Of a stretch of 5,774 bases of DNA, positions 1 through 5,682 are shown piece after piece. The position numbers and the translations under genes were made by a program. This DNA is from Betaproteobacteria bacterium (GTDB lineage: Bacteria > Pseudomonadota > Gammaproteobacteria > Burkholderiales > SG8-41). Numbering within the stretch: position 1 is the stretch's first letter; the number at the start of each line of letters is the position of its first letter. The stretch is taken from assembly GCA_021414185.1 (NCBI GenBank), contig JAIOOZ010000293.1, forward strand, positions 1 to 5,774, written 5' to 3'. The notes beneath the pieces are model-generated. The model was not told where the DNA came from. It saw nothing but the letters and a program-made list of their open reading frames with translations, and ran no database searches.

Positions 1-111
1 GGCGGCAACGAATTGATCGGCAGCACGCCCGCGCAATACGCCGAAGTGATCAAATCTGAAATCGCGAAGTACGGCAAGGTCATTAAGGACGCAGGAATCC
101 GCCTGGAGTAG
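1..111 (+). CDS. Tripartite tricarboxylate transporter substrate-binding protein (Bug/TctC family), C-terminal fragment
   Basis: The window opens inside a reading frame that runs 36 codons to TAG at 109-111. It encodes GGNELIGSTPAQYAEVI and then SEIAKYGKVIKDAGIRLE. A 'G(S)TP..(F/Y)...I..E.AK(W/Y)..V.K.AGI' tail is the usual C-terminus of Bug/TctC periplasmic receptors. These bind carboxylates or other small organic solutes and deliver them to TctAB-type membrane transporters, though many are encoded as orphans. The N-terminus, including any signal peptide and the ligand pocket, lies outside the window, so the ligand cannot be inferred. The gene converges on gor with a 34-bp gap. The family call rests only on the short tail. 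Confidence 0.75.
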   Translation, partial: GGNELIGSTPAQYAEVIKSEIAKYGKVIKDAGIRLE

Positions 112-113
112 CT

Positions 114-127
114 GGATGCGCGCATCC
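114..127. terminator. Palindrome between convergent genes, possible bidirectional terminator
   Basis: GGATGCGCGCATCC is a perfect 14-bp palindrome starting 3 bp after the stop of the receptor gene and ending 18 bp before the gor stop. It could fold as a 5-bp stem with a CGCG loop in either transcript. No T-run follows on either strand, so it is not a canonical intrinsic terminator. Its position between two convergent stops is the main support. Confidence 0.35.
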
Positions 128-145
128 GCGCCGAATAGGACGGAG

Positions 146-1507
146 CTACGCGGCCGGCTTGCGCGCCGTCCGCATGGTGACGAATTCTTCGGCTGCCGTC
201 GGATGAATGCCGATGGTCGCGTCGAACTGCGCTTTCGTTGCGCCGCATTTGAGCGCAATTGCAATGCCCTGGATAACTTCGCCCGCATCGACGCCGACCA
301 TATGCGCCCCGACCACGCGGTCGGATGCGCGCTCGACGACGAGTTTCATGAATACCTGTTCCTTGCTGCCGGACAGCGTATGTTTAAGCGGGCGGAAGCG
401 TGCGGTATAGACATCGATTTCGCCGTGCTGCGCGCGCGCAGCTTCTTCGCCCAGGCCGACGTTAGCCGCATTCGGATCGGCAAATATCGCGGTCGGAATA
501 TTCGAGTAATCGACGGTGGTAGGTCGCCGGTTGAACAGCGTGTTCGCCACCGCCATGCCTTCCGCGGTGGCCACCGGCGTCAGGTTGACGCGGTCGGTGA
601 CGTCGCCGATCGCGTAGACCGACGGCGCCGTGCTTTGCGAATAGCCGTCGACCACGATGGCGCCTTTGGCATTAACCTTGACTCCCGCGGCTTCGAGGCC
701 GAGGTTGTGCGTGTTCGGCGCGCGGCCGGTAGCGTACATGATGCAATCGGCTTCGAGCACGGTGCCATCGGCCATCGTCGCCCGCAGACATCTGCCGTGC
801 CGTTCGATTGTCGTGATATCGGCGTTGAGTATGAAGGTGACGCCCTTTTTCTGCATTTCGTCGGCCAGCATCGCGCTGAACTCGCGATCGAAACTGCGCA
901 GGATGTTGGGACCGCGGTAGATAAGATTGGAGTCGGCGCCCATGCCGTTGAATATGGAAGCGAATTCGAGCGCGATATAGCCGCCGCCGACCACCAGGAC
1001 GCGCTGCGGCAAAGTATCGAGGTAAAACGCTTCGTTGGACGTGATCGCGAGGTCGGCGCCCGGGATGGCTGGCTTCACCGGCCAGCCGCCCACGGCCACC
1101 AGTATGTACGCTGCGGTATAGCGTTTGCCGCCGGCCTCGACCGTGTGTGCGTCGACGACCGTTGCCCGCTCATCGATGATTTTGACGCCGGACCCCTCGA
1201 GCAAGCGGCGATAGATGCCGTTCAGCCGCTCGATTTCCTGGTTCTTGTTCGCGGCCAGCTTCGCAAGATCGAATGTGGGCTCGGCCGCTTTCCAGCCAAA
1301 TCCGCTGGCGAGATGTACTTCCTCGCGGACGTGCGCGGCATAGCTGTAGAGCTTTTTCGGGATACAGCCGACGTTGACGCAGGTGCCGCCAAGGTAACGT
1401 TCCTCGGCTACCGCTACACGCGCCCCGAACCCGGCGGCGAAACGGCTGGCGCGCACGCCGCCCGAACCGGCGCCGATGGTGAATAGATCAAAATCGAATT
1501 GCGGCAT
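146..1507 (-). CDS. gor: Glutathione-disulfide reductase (NADPH)
   Basis: This 453-residue cytoplasmic flavoenzyme reduces glutathione disulfide to GSH using NADPH. Visible motifs in order: the FAD-binding GAGSGG (12-17); the redox-active GGTCVNVGCIPKK (40-52) with Cys43 and Cys48; the NADPH-binding VVGGGYIALEFA (172-183) followed by Arg198 and Arg204, which match the two arginines that select NADPH over NADH; the second FAD motif YAIGDV (298-303); and the C-terminal HPTAAEE (435-441) carrying the catalytic His435/Glu440 pair. Length and motif order match E. coli Gor. ATG at 1507 places the Rossmann motif at the expected distance from the N-terminus. AGGCGG lies very close to it and is a weak ribosome site. 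One small oddity is AVGGWP (138-143), where the family usually has ATGG. The gene lies 56 bp downstream of the glutaredoxin-DinB gene on the same strand, which suggests co-transcription. Confidence 0.95.
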   Translation of the reverse strand: MPQFDFDLFTIGAGSGGVRASRFAAGFGARVAVAEERYLGGTCVNVGCIPKKLYSYAAHVREEVHLASGFGWKAAEPTFDLAKLAANKNQEIERLNGIYRRLLEGSGVKIIDERATVVDAHTVEAGGKRYTAAYILVAVGGWPVKPAIPGADLAITSNEAFYLDTLPQRVLVVGGGYIALEFASIFNGMGADSNLIYRGPNILRSFDREFSAMLADEMQKKGVTFILNADITTIERHGRCLRATMADGTVLEADCIMYATGRAPNTHNLGLEAAGVKVNAKGAIVVDGYSQSTAPSVYAIGDVTDRVNLTPVATAEGMAVANTLFNRRPTTVDYSNIPTAIFADPNAANVGLGEEAARAQHGEIDVYTARFRPLKHTLSGSKEQVFMKLVVERASDRVVGAHMVGVDAGEVIQGIAIALKCGATKAQFDATIGIHPTAAEEFVTMRTARKPAA

Positions 1508-1563
1508 TGCCGCCTAGCACGCGCCTGCTGCAGGGACGGCAGGACGATAGTAGAGGTCTTTTA

Positions 1564-2337
1564 TTATTCCCATAACCTCTCCGGCAGCGGCAGGCCGGCG
1601 AGATCTTCAGGGGTCAGCGGATGGTCCGGTTTGATGCCAAAGCGCTCGAGCACCGCTGCCAGCTGGCGCGTGTGCTGCGCCGAGTGCCAGGTCGAACGCT
1701 CGTAGAGCATGTGCAGGGCCTGCGGGCCAAAGAAAGTCTTCACTTTCTGCTGGCACGATTTGTCGGCGAGCCCGTTCCACCATTTCTCGATGCCGGCGAT
1801 TACGTCGTCGCCGTAGCGTGCGATCTCTTCGCCGGTAGTGAAGGTGCCGTCGGCAGGTGGAATGTTCGCGAGCTGCGTTGCGTACTCGACGCCGTCGACG
1901 GCGGTCTCAAGATAGGCTTCGCCGATGCGAAACACGTGATGGCCCATGAGGCGGATCGAGCGCGGCCGGTTGTCGATGACGAGCTCGTTGATGCGTTCGG
2001 TCGGCATCTGGCGCATGAGCCGCTGTGCCGCGCGCAGCGTGGTGAGCCATTTATGAGTGAGCTGCTCGGGCGGCAGCGGCGTGTGGCCGGTACCCTGCAG
2101 GCCGACGAATTCTGCGACGTCTTCGAGATTCTGTCCGAAGACAAACTGTTCGCCGCGCGCCACCACCGGCACGTTGCGCACGCCGTATGCCAGCAGTTTT
2201 TCTTTTCCGCCCGGATCGTTAAAGACGTCGATCGCAACGAAGTCGATATTCTTTTTCGAAAGAAACTCTTTCGCTCGGAGACAGCTACTTCATCCGGGCT
2301 GGGTAAAGAGTATGAATTTTTCGGTAATGTCGTTCAT
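1564..2337 (-). CDS. Probable selenocysteine-containing glutaredoxin fused to a DinB-like domain (TGA read as Sec at residue 16)
   Basis: Read from ATG at 2337 to TAA at 1564-1566, with the TGA at 2290-2292 translated, this gives 257 residues. Residues 1-80 are a glutaredoxin/NrdH-like thioredoxin fold: strand FILFTQPG (8-15), then U16-S-S-C19, the helix LRAKEFLSKK, the cis-proline segment VRNVPVV (Pro57), and FGQNLEDVAEFVG (67-79). From about residue 88 it continues as a DinB-like four-helix domain with candidate metal ligands His133/His134 (MGHHVFRIGEAYLE) and WHSAQH (His218, His222), and a typical LP.P..LW tail. DinB-like proteins include thiol-dependent S-transferases, so a glutathione- or thiol-linked redox/transferase role is inferred; the substrate is unknown. 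The upstream frame is closed by TAG at 2377-2379 and ATG 2337 is its only standard start codon. No good Shine-Dalgarno is visible before it. GTG at 2181 is in frame but would cut off half the glutaredoxin fold, including the active site. The alternative is a pseudogene with one nonsense mutation, but the remaining 241 codons are intact and well conserved in character. Confidence 0.83.
2257..2273 (-). promoter_or_regulatory. Candidate bacterial SECIS hairpin
   Basis: In the transcript the 5' arm CGAAAGA (2273 to 2267), loop GUU (2266 to 2264) and 3' arm UCUUUCG (2263 to 2257) form a perfect 7-bp stem. The loop begins 23 nt after the UGA and its first base is G. Known bacterial SECIS elements lie inside the coding region just after UGA, with the apical loop roughly 16-37 nt downstream and a G among its first two bases. 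SelB binds this loop to insert Sec. Unlike E. coli fdhF, no bulged U is seen in the upper stem and I find no convincing lower stem. A hairpin this good could arise by chance, but its position is what Sec decoding requires. Confidence 0.65.
2290..2292 (-). other. In-frame TGA at the glutaredoxin redox-cysteine position, probable selenocysteine codon
   Basis: The TGA is codon 16, between TQPG and SSC. In ordinary homologues the glutaredoxin motif here would be TQPGCxxC, so the TGA replaces the first, nucleophilic cysteine. The resolving Cys19 (TGT) is kept. Replacement of that Cys by Sec is the normal pattern in thioredoxin-fold selenoproteins. Glutaredoxin-like protein sequence lies on both sides of the TGA in one frame, so no frameshift is needed. 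Confidence 0.82.
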
Positions 2338-2362
2338 GGGTGGGTTGCCGCAGGAGGAATGT

Positions 2363-2494
2363 ATGAGTGCCGAAGCCTACTACCCGCTGCATCGATGCGT
2401 CAAGCGCGCATGGCGCATTGCCATGCTTTTGCAAGACTGCAGAAGCGACTCCGCGCGACGTGGCGGCGAGAGCGCTGTGAACGCAATGATATAA
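2363..2494 (+). CDS. Possible small ORF, unrecognised (43 aa)
   Basis: A consensus AGGAGG at 2352-2357 precedes ATG at 2363 with a 5-nt spacer, the best ribosome-binding site in the window. The frame runs 43 codons to TAA at 2492-2494, starting MSAEAYYPLHRCVKRAW and rich in Arg and Ala. There is no signal peptide, membrane segment or known motif. It occupies the divergent region where the promoter of the glutaredoxin-DinB gene should lie, and its stop overlaps the -10 element of the GST gene. It could be a real small protein or leader peptide, or the ribosome-site match may be chance. Confidence 0.25.
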   Translation: MSAEAYYPLHRCVKRAWRIAMLLQDCRSDSARRGGESAVNAMI

Positions 2495-2495
2495 T
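2487..2495 (+). promoter_or_regulatory. Extended -10 promoter for the GST gene
   Basis: TGATATAAT at 2487-2495 is a perfect extended -10 element (TGnTATAAT). No good -35 is found 16-18 bp upstream, which extended -10 promoters tolerate. Transcription would begin near 2502, leaving a leader of about 47 nt before ATG at 2549. It stands out as AT-rich in a GC-rich neighbourhood. Confidence 0.6.
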
Positions 2496-2548
2496 TGCAT
2501 GCGCAGCACCCATAAAAATATTGCAACAACCCGAGGAACGGAACGGAA

Positions 2549-3160
2549 ATGAAGTTAATTGCAGCGCCGGTCAGCCCGTACAGCCGCAAGGCGCGTATCG
2601 TGCTTGCGGAGAAGCGTATTGAATACGAAATGGTAGTGGACAGCCCGCTCGACCCGGCGACACGGGTGCCGGAATTCAACCCGCTCGGCAAAATTCCCGT
2701 GCTCGTTTTGGATGACGACACCACTTTGTTCGACTCGCGCGTGATCGTCGAGTATCTCGACAACGCGAACCCGGTCGGCCGCCTGATTCCGGATGACACG
2801 CGCCAGCGTATCCAGGTGCGCCGTTGGGAAGCTCTTGCGGATGGCTGCACGGATGCCGCCATTGCCGTGGTGATGGAGAAGCGCCGCCCCGCGGGCCAGC
2901 AGAGTGCGGAACTGATTGCGCGTCAGGAAGCAAAAATCGACCGCGCACTGAAAGCGATGTCCGAAGAACTCGGCAGCCGGACATGGTGCACGGGGGAGTT
3001 ATACAACCTGGCCGATGTTGCAGTCGGCTGCGCGCTGGGCTATCTCGAATTGCGCATGCCGGATCTCAACTGGCGCAAGCTTTATCCGAATCTCGGCAAG
3101 GTATTCGACAAGCTGTCCAAGCGTGCCTCGTTCAAGGATACGGCACCGCCCAAGGGCTAG
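2549..3160 (+). CDS. yibF: Glutathione S-transferase family protein, YibF-like
   Basis: This 203-residue cytosolic GST has an N-terminal thioredoxin-fold domain (about 1-78) and an all-helical C-terminal domain (about 85-203). SPYSRKARI (9-17) carries the candidate catalytic serine, most likely Ser9. NPLGKIPVLV (44-53) holds the cis-Pro50 that contacts glutathione, and FDSRVIVEYLD (61-71) is the gamma-glutamyl binding segment. The C-terminal ALADG.TDAA, RPAGQQS, RQ.AKIDRAL and SFKDTAPPK resemble what I recall of E. coli YibF, a GST-like protein of unclear substrate. ATG 2549 is preceded by GAGG/GGAA-type purines and fits the family start. It diverges from the glutaredoxin-DinB gene and converges with mnmA. 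The S-transferase fold is secure; the substrate is not known. Confidence 0.92.
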   Translation: MKLIAAPVSPYSRKARIVLAEKRIEYEMVVDSPLDPATRVPEFNPLGKIPVLVLDDDTTLFDSRVIVEYLDNANPVGRLIPDDTRQRIQVRRWEALADGCTDAAIAVVMEKRRPAGQQSAELIARQEAKIDRALKAMSEELGSRTWCTGELYNLADVAVGCALGYLELRMPDLNWRKLYPNLGKVFDKLSKRASFKDTAPPKG

Positions 3161-3247
3161 AGAGGTGTGAGGGGATAGGGCGAGAGGCGGAGGTGTAGTT
3201 CAAAAGCTTTACGTCTTACTCCTCTCCCCTAACTCCTCTCGCCTCTC
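3160..3247. repeat. Long imperfect inverted repeat between convergent genes, terminator-like
   Basis: The purine-rich arm 3160-3187 pairs with the pyrimidine-rich arm 3221-3247 over about 27 bp, with two mismatches, two G-U wobbles and one bulged base. The 33-nt loop contains AAAGCTTT. The structure fills nearly the whole gap between the GST and mnmA stops, so either transcript would end in a very stable hairpin. There is no clean T-run after it. It resembles dispersed GAGAGG.../...CCTCTC intergenic elements of proteobacteria, and could be a bidirectional terminator, an mRNA 3'-end stabiliser or both. Confidence 0.7.
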
Positions 3248-3250
3248 CGG

Positions 3251-4348
3251 CTATTGAATAATTCCTCCGCCCAGACACACCCGGCTTTCATAGACCACGA
3301 CGGACTGGCCGGGTGTTACCGCCCACTGCGGTTCGGCGAATTCGACTTCGCAGCTTGATTCATCGACGCGCACTACGGTGCATGGCGCGTCTTTCTGGCG
3401 GTAGCGCGTCTTGGCGTTGTACACCCAGTTGCAATGCGGTGGCGCGCCGCTGATCCAGTTGAGGTCGATGCCGGTCAGGGACGTTTTCAGCAGCGCGTCG
3501 TGATCGCGCCCTTGCACGACCAGCAGCCGGTTATTGGGCATGTCCTTGGCGGCCACGTACCAGGCGTCGCCTTCCGCCGGGTTGTTGTCGCCGGCGTCGC
3601 GTCTTTGCCCGCCGATGCCGAGGCCCTGGCGCTGCCCTATGGTGTAAAACATGAGTCCCATGTGGCGGCCGACCAGCTGGCCGTCGAGCGTCCAGATTTC
3701 TCCCGGGTCGGCCGGCAGATAGCGGTTGAGAAATTCGCGGAACGGCCGCTCGCCGATAAAGCAGATACCGGTCGAGTCCTTTTTGTCGTGGTTGGGAAGG
3801 CCGTTCTTGCGCGCGATCTCGCGCACTTCGCGCTTGTAGATGGAGCCGAGCGGAAACAGCGTTTTCGACAACTGCGCCTGGTTCAGGCGGTGCAGGAAAT
3901 AGCTCTGGTCCTTGGTGCCGTCTTCCGCCTTGAGCAATTGAAAAAGGCCGTCGACTTCGCGCACCTGCGCGTAATGGCCGGTCGCAATGCGGTCGGCGCC
4001 CATGGCAAGTGCGTGTTCGAGAAACGAGCGGAACTTGATTTCGGCGTTGCACAGCACGTCCGGGTTGGGCGTGCGGCCGGACTGGTATTCGCGCAGGAAC
4101 TCGCTGAACACGCGCTCCTTGTATTCAGCCGAGAAATTGACCGCCTCGATTTCGATGCCGATGCGGTCGGCGACCGATACCGCATCGATCAGGTCTTCGC
4201 GCGAACTGCAGTATTGCTCGTCGTCGTCATCTTCCCAGTTCTTCATGAAGAGTCCGACCACGTCGTGGCCCTGCTCTTTCAATAGGAGTGCTGCGACCGC
4301 GGAATCGACGCCGCCCGACATGCCTACAATGATGCGCTGCTTGGCCAT
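3251..4348 (-). CDS. mnmA: tRNA-specific 2-thiouridylase MnmA
   Basis: This 365-residue enzyme thiolates U34 of Lys, Glu and Gln tRNAs to 2-thiouridine, using ATP and sulfur relayed through the Tus proteins. The PP-loop SGGVDS (11-16) binds ATP. PDVLCN supplies the catalytic Cys100 and GICFIGE the persulfide Cys196. KNWEDDDDEQYCSS (36-49), TGHYAQ (123-128) and FYTIGQRQGLGIGG (234-247) are family hallmarks, followed by the C-terminal beta-barrel. The frame is open a further 47 codons upstream, but that stretch (RGFRPSGSKPHAARF...) is not MnmA-like. ATG 4348 gives the usual MAKQRIIVGMSGGVDS start, although no strong Shine-Dalgarno is seen. It diverges from the small membrane protein gene and converges on the GST gene. 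Confidence 0.96.
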   Translation of the reverse strand: MAKQRIIVGMSGGVDSAVAALLLKEQGHDVVGLFMKNWEDDDDEQYCSSREDLIDAVSVADRIGIEIEAVNFSAEYKERVFSEFLREYQSGRTPNPDVLCNAEIKFRSFLEHALAMGADRIATGHYAQVREVDGLFQLLKAEDGTKDQSYFLHRLNQAQLSKTLFPLGSIYKREVREIARKNGLPNHDKKDSTGICFIGERPFREFLNRYLPADPGEIWTLDGQLVGRHMGLMFYTIGQRQGLGIGGQRRDAGDNNPAEGDAWYVAAKDMPNNRLLVVQGRDHDALLKTSLTGIDLNWISGAPPHCNWVYNAKTRYRQKDAPCTVVRVDESSCEVEFAEPQWAVTPGQSVVVYESRVCLGGGIIQ

Positions 4349-4395
4349 GCGGATCAGTCGGGATTTGAGATGGGTTGTAGGGGCACAAATGCTAT

Positions 4396-4411
4396 ACGGC
4401 AACTTTGCCGT
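4396..4411. promoter_or_regulatory. Perfect inverted repeat in the mnmA leader
   Basis: ACGGCAA-CT-TTGCCGT is a perfect inverted repeat with 7-bp arms, about 48 bp upstream of the mnmA start. If mnmA is transcribed from the TATAAT at 4437-4442, the repeat lies in the 5' leader. It could act as an RNA hairpin or as a binding site for a dimeric regulator. No known operator consensus is recognised. Confidence 0.35.
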
Positions 4412-4436
4412 CGACTTCGAGGTGCGCGGCTGCCCG

Positions 4437-4442
4437 ATTATA
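4437..4442 (-). promoter_or_regulatory. Candidate -10 element for mnmA
   Basis: The minus strand reads TATAAT from 4442 to 4437, a perfect -10 hexamer. No convincing -35 hexamer is seen 16-18 bp upstream and there is no TG extension. Transcription would start near 4430, giving a leader of about 80 nt. Confidence 0.4.
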
Positions 4443-4488
4443 AAGCGCGCCGCGTGTGGTTTGCTACCCGACGGGCGAAATCCCCGCA

Positions 4489-4519
4489 TTGCAAGAGCGG
4501 TTCCCTTCGTGCATATTAT
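4489..4519 (+). promoter_or_regulatory. Weak candidate promoter for the small membrane protein gene
   Basis: TTGCAA (4489-4494) and TATTAT (4514-4519) are separated by 19 bp, longer than the usual 17. The -10 ends 35 bp before ATG 4555. Each element is only a partial match to consensus. Confidence 0.25.
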
Positions 4520-4554
4520 GCGCGCCCCCCGATTCCCGCCTGATCAAGCAAACC

Positions 4555-4851
4555 ATGAATGAAAAAAATATTTCCGGCGCGCGTGCCGGCGGCGAGAAAC
4601 TCTGGAGAGTCTGGTGGCTGTGGGGCATCCCGGTCGGCTGGACCGTGAGCGGCCTGATCGTTTTCGCGGAAATCGCGCGCGTGGCGGGCTACGCTGACTG
4701 CGGCGACCTGCTCGACGTCGTGCGCCTGCTGGTTTATTTCGGCTGGGCGCGGCTCGCCTGGCGCTGCTCGCACAACGTGGAAGACAGTCGCTGGACGCCG
4801 GTGTCGCGCTTCGCGCTGGGCGCCGGGCTGGTCTCCATGGCGATGTTCTGA
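4555..4851 (+). CDS. Small membrane protein, unrecognised (98 aa)
   Basis: I do not recognise this family with certainty. After a short polar N-terminus (MNEKNISGARAGGEK) there is a Trp-rich hydrophobic segment, LWRVWWLWGIPVGWTVSGLIVF (about 16-37). A second amphipathic or hydrophobic stretch, DLLDVVRLLVYFGWARLAW, lies near 51-69. A short hydrophobic tail, FALGAGLVSMAMF, ends the protein, giving two or three membrane passes. The frame opens upstream at 4456, but the 33 codons before 4555 look non-coding (many Cys, Pro and Arg) and include the candidate promoter, so ATG 4555 is preferred. No strong Shine-Dalgarno is visible. Its stop lies 12 bp from the stop of the convergent NiCoT-like gene, with no room for a separate terminator. 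Confidence 0.7.
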   Translation: MNEKNISGARAGGEKLWRVWWLWGIPVGWTVSGLIVFAEIARVAGYADCGDLLDVVRLLVYFGWARLAWRCSHNVEDSRWTPVSRFALGAGLVSMAMF

Positions 4852-4863
4852 GGGCGCTGTCCC

Positions 4864-5682
4864 TTAATAGTTGGCGTCCGCAGCCTTGATTTTCGCGAGG
4901 CTCATCGCCAGCACGAAGCCGAGCAGCACCAGCACGGCGACTGCGACGCCCAGCGCCAGATCTTTGTTCTCGCTCCACGCGCTGACCGTGGGCGAAAAAT
5001 AGCGGGCGATTCCGAACAGCGCGACAGTCAGGCTCAAGCACGAGATAACGACTGCGAACACGCGCGACGCAATCAGCGCGCGCTGGCTGGTGCTCCCGAT
5101 CAGGCGGAATATCCACAAGCCGTTGCAGGCGTCCACGCAGACCATGCCCAGCGTGAACAGCGCGCCCAATATCAGTGCGTGAGTGATGCCGCCAAATTGG
5201 GCTGCGGTCACGGCGAACAGTGCCGCCTGGCTCAAGGTGTCAAACGAAAGAGCGAAGAGGCTGCCGACCGCAGCGACAAGCAAAGGATGCGATGCGCGTT
5301 CGATGCGCGCAACCAGGTTGGCCCTGATGCCCGCCAGGCGGACGGGCTGGCCCGGATCGGCGGTGGCGACCGCCAGCATATTCAGCATGCCGAGCGCGAG
5401 CAGAAAGGTTATCGACAGCCAGACGCCCAGTTCGGCGAGCCAAGGCGGCAATGTAAAGTGCTGGGCAAACAGCGCGACTGTCACTGCCACCAGCATGACG
5501 ACGATGCCATGCCCCAGCGAGAACAACGCTCCGCATCTGCGGGCCAGCCGCGGGTTGGCGCTGGCGTTGAAGCGAGTGAGGCCGTCTATCGCGACCAGGT
5601 GGTCGGCATCGAGGCCGTGGCGCATGCCGAGCACGAACACCAGCAGCATCAGTCCAATCCAGTCTTGGGGGAGGTCAGGCAT
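4864..5682 (-). CDS. NiCoT-like nickel/cobalt permease (HoxN/HupN/NixA superfamily), short form
   Basis: This is a 272-residue inner-membrane protein with about seven or eight hydrophobic segments. The signature LGMRHGLDADHLVAID (18-33) contains H22-x4-D27-H28, the metal-recognition motif in the second helix of NiCoT transporters. Three further NiCoT-like motifs follow in order: FSLGHGIVV (54-62), LSFDTLSQAALF (145-156, matching the family's FDTxxE-type motif with Gln where an acidic residue is common) and LGMVCVDACNG (178-188). Classical NiCoTs are about 330-350 residues, so this is a compact variant. It probably carries Ni2+ or Co2+ across the membrane, but direction and metal cannot be read from sequence, and no nickel enzyme gene is in the window. 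ATG 5682 is the only ATG after the upstream stop codon and has no clear Shine-Dalgarno. Confidence 0.8.
   Translation of the reverse strand: MPDLPQDWIGLMLLVFVLGMRHGLDADHLVAIDGLTRFNASANPRLARRCGALFSLGHGIVVMLVAVTVALFAQHFTLPPWLAELGVWLSITFLLALGMLNMLAVATADPGQPVRLAGIRANLVARIERASHPLLVAAVGSLFALSFDTLSQAALFAVTAAQFGGITHALILGALFTLGMVCVDACNGLWIFRLIGSTSQRALIASRVFAVVISCLSLTVALFGIARYFSPTVSAWSENKDLALGVAVAVLVLLGFVLAMSLAKIKAADANY

Noticed and set aside
116..1486. Long plus-strand open frame opposite gor
   Set aside because: It is antisense to a clear glutathione reductase; its Arg/Asp/Ala-rich translation has no motifs and is a codon-bias shadow in GC-rich DNA.
1564..2181. Taking GTG 2181 as the true start of a stand-alone DinB protein
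   Set aside because: It starts in the middle of the glutaredoxin fold, just before the cis-Pro segment. Upstream codons in the same frame supply the missing half of the fold, including UxxC.
2377..2403. Possible minus-strand promoter for the fusion gene (TTGACG at 2403-2398 and TAGTAG at 2382-2377)
   Set aside because: The 15-bp spacer is short and the -10 is a poor match, so it is too weak to list.
2285..2509. 74-codon minus-strand frame overlapping the start of the fusion gene, considered as an upstream partner joined by frameshift
   Set aside because: Its translation (ending PTHERHYRKIHTLYPARMK) is not glutaredoxin-like. The correct N-terminus lies in the fusion gene's own frame, so no frameshift is needed.
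2575..2587. GST N-terminus as a second selenoprotein
   Set aside because: The active-site segment SPYSRK is fully encoded with serines, and no in-frame TGA is present.
1621..2622. 333-codon plus-strand open frame opposite the glutaredoxin-DinB gene
   Set aside because: It overlaps the fusion gene and runs into the GST start in another frame, and its translation has no domain character. The minus strand carries the real domains.
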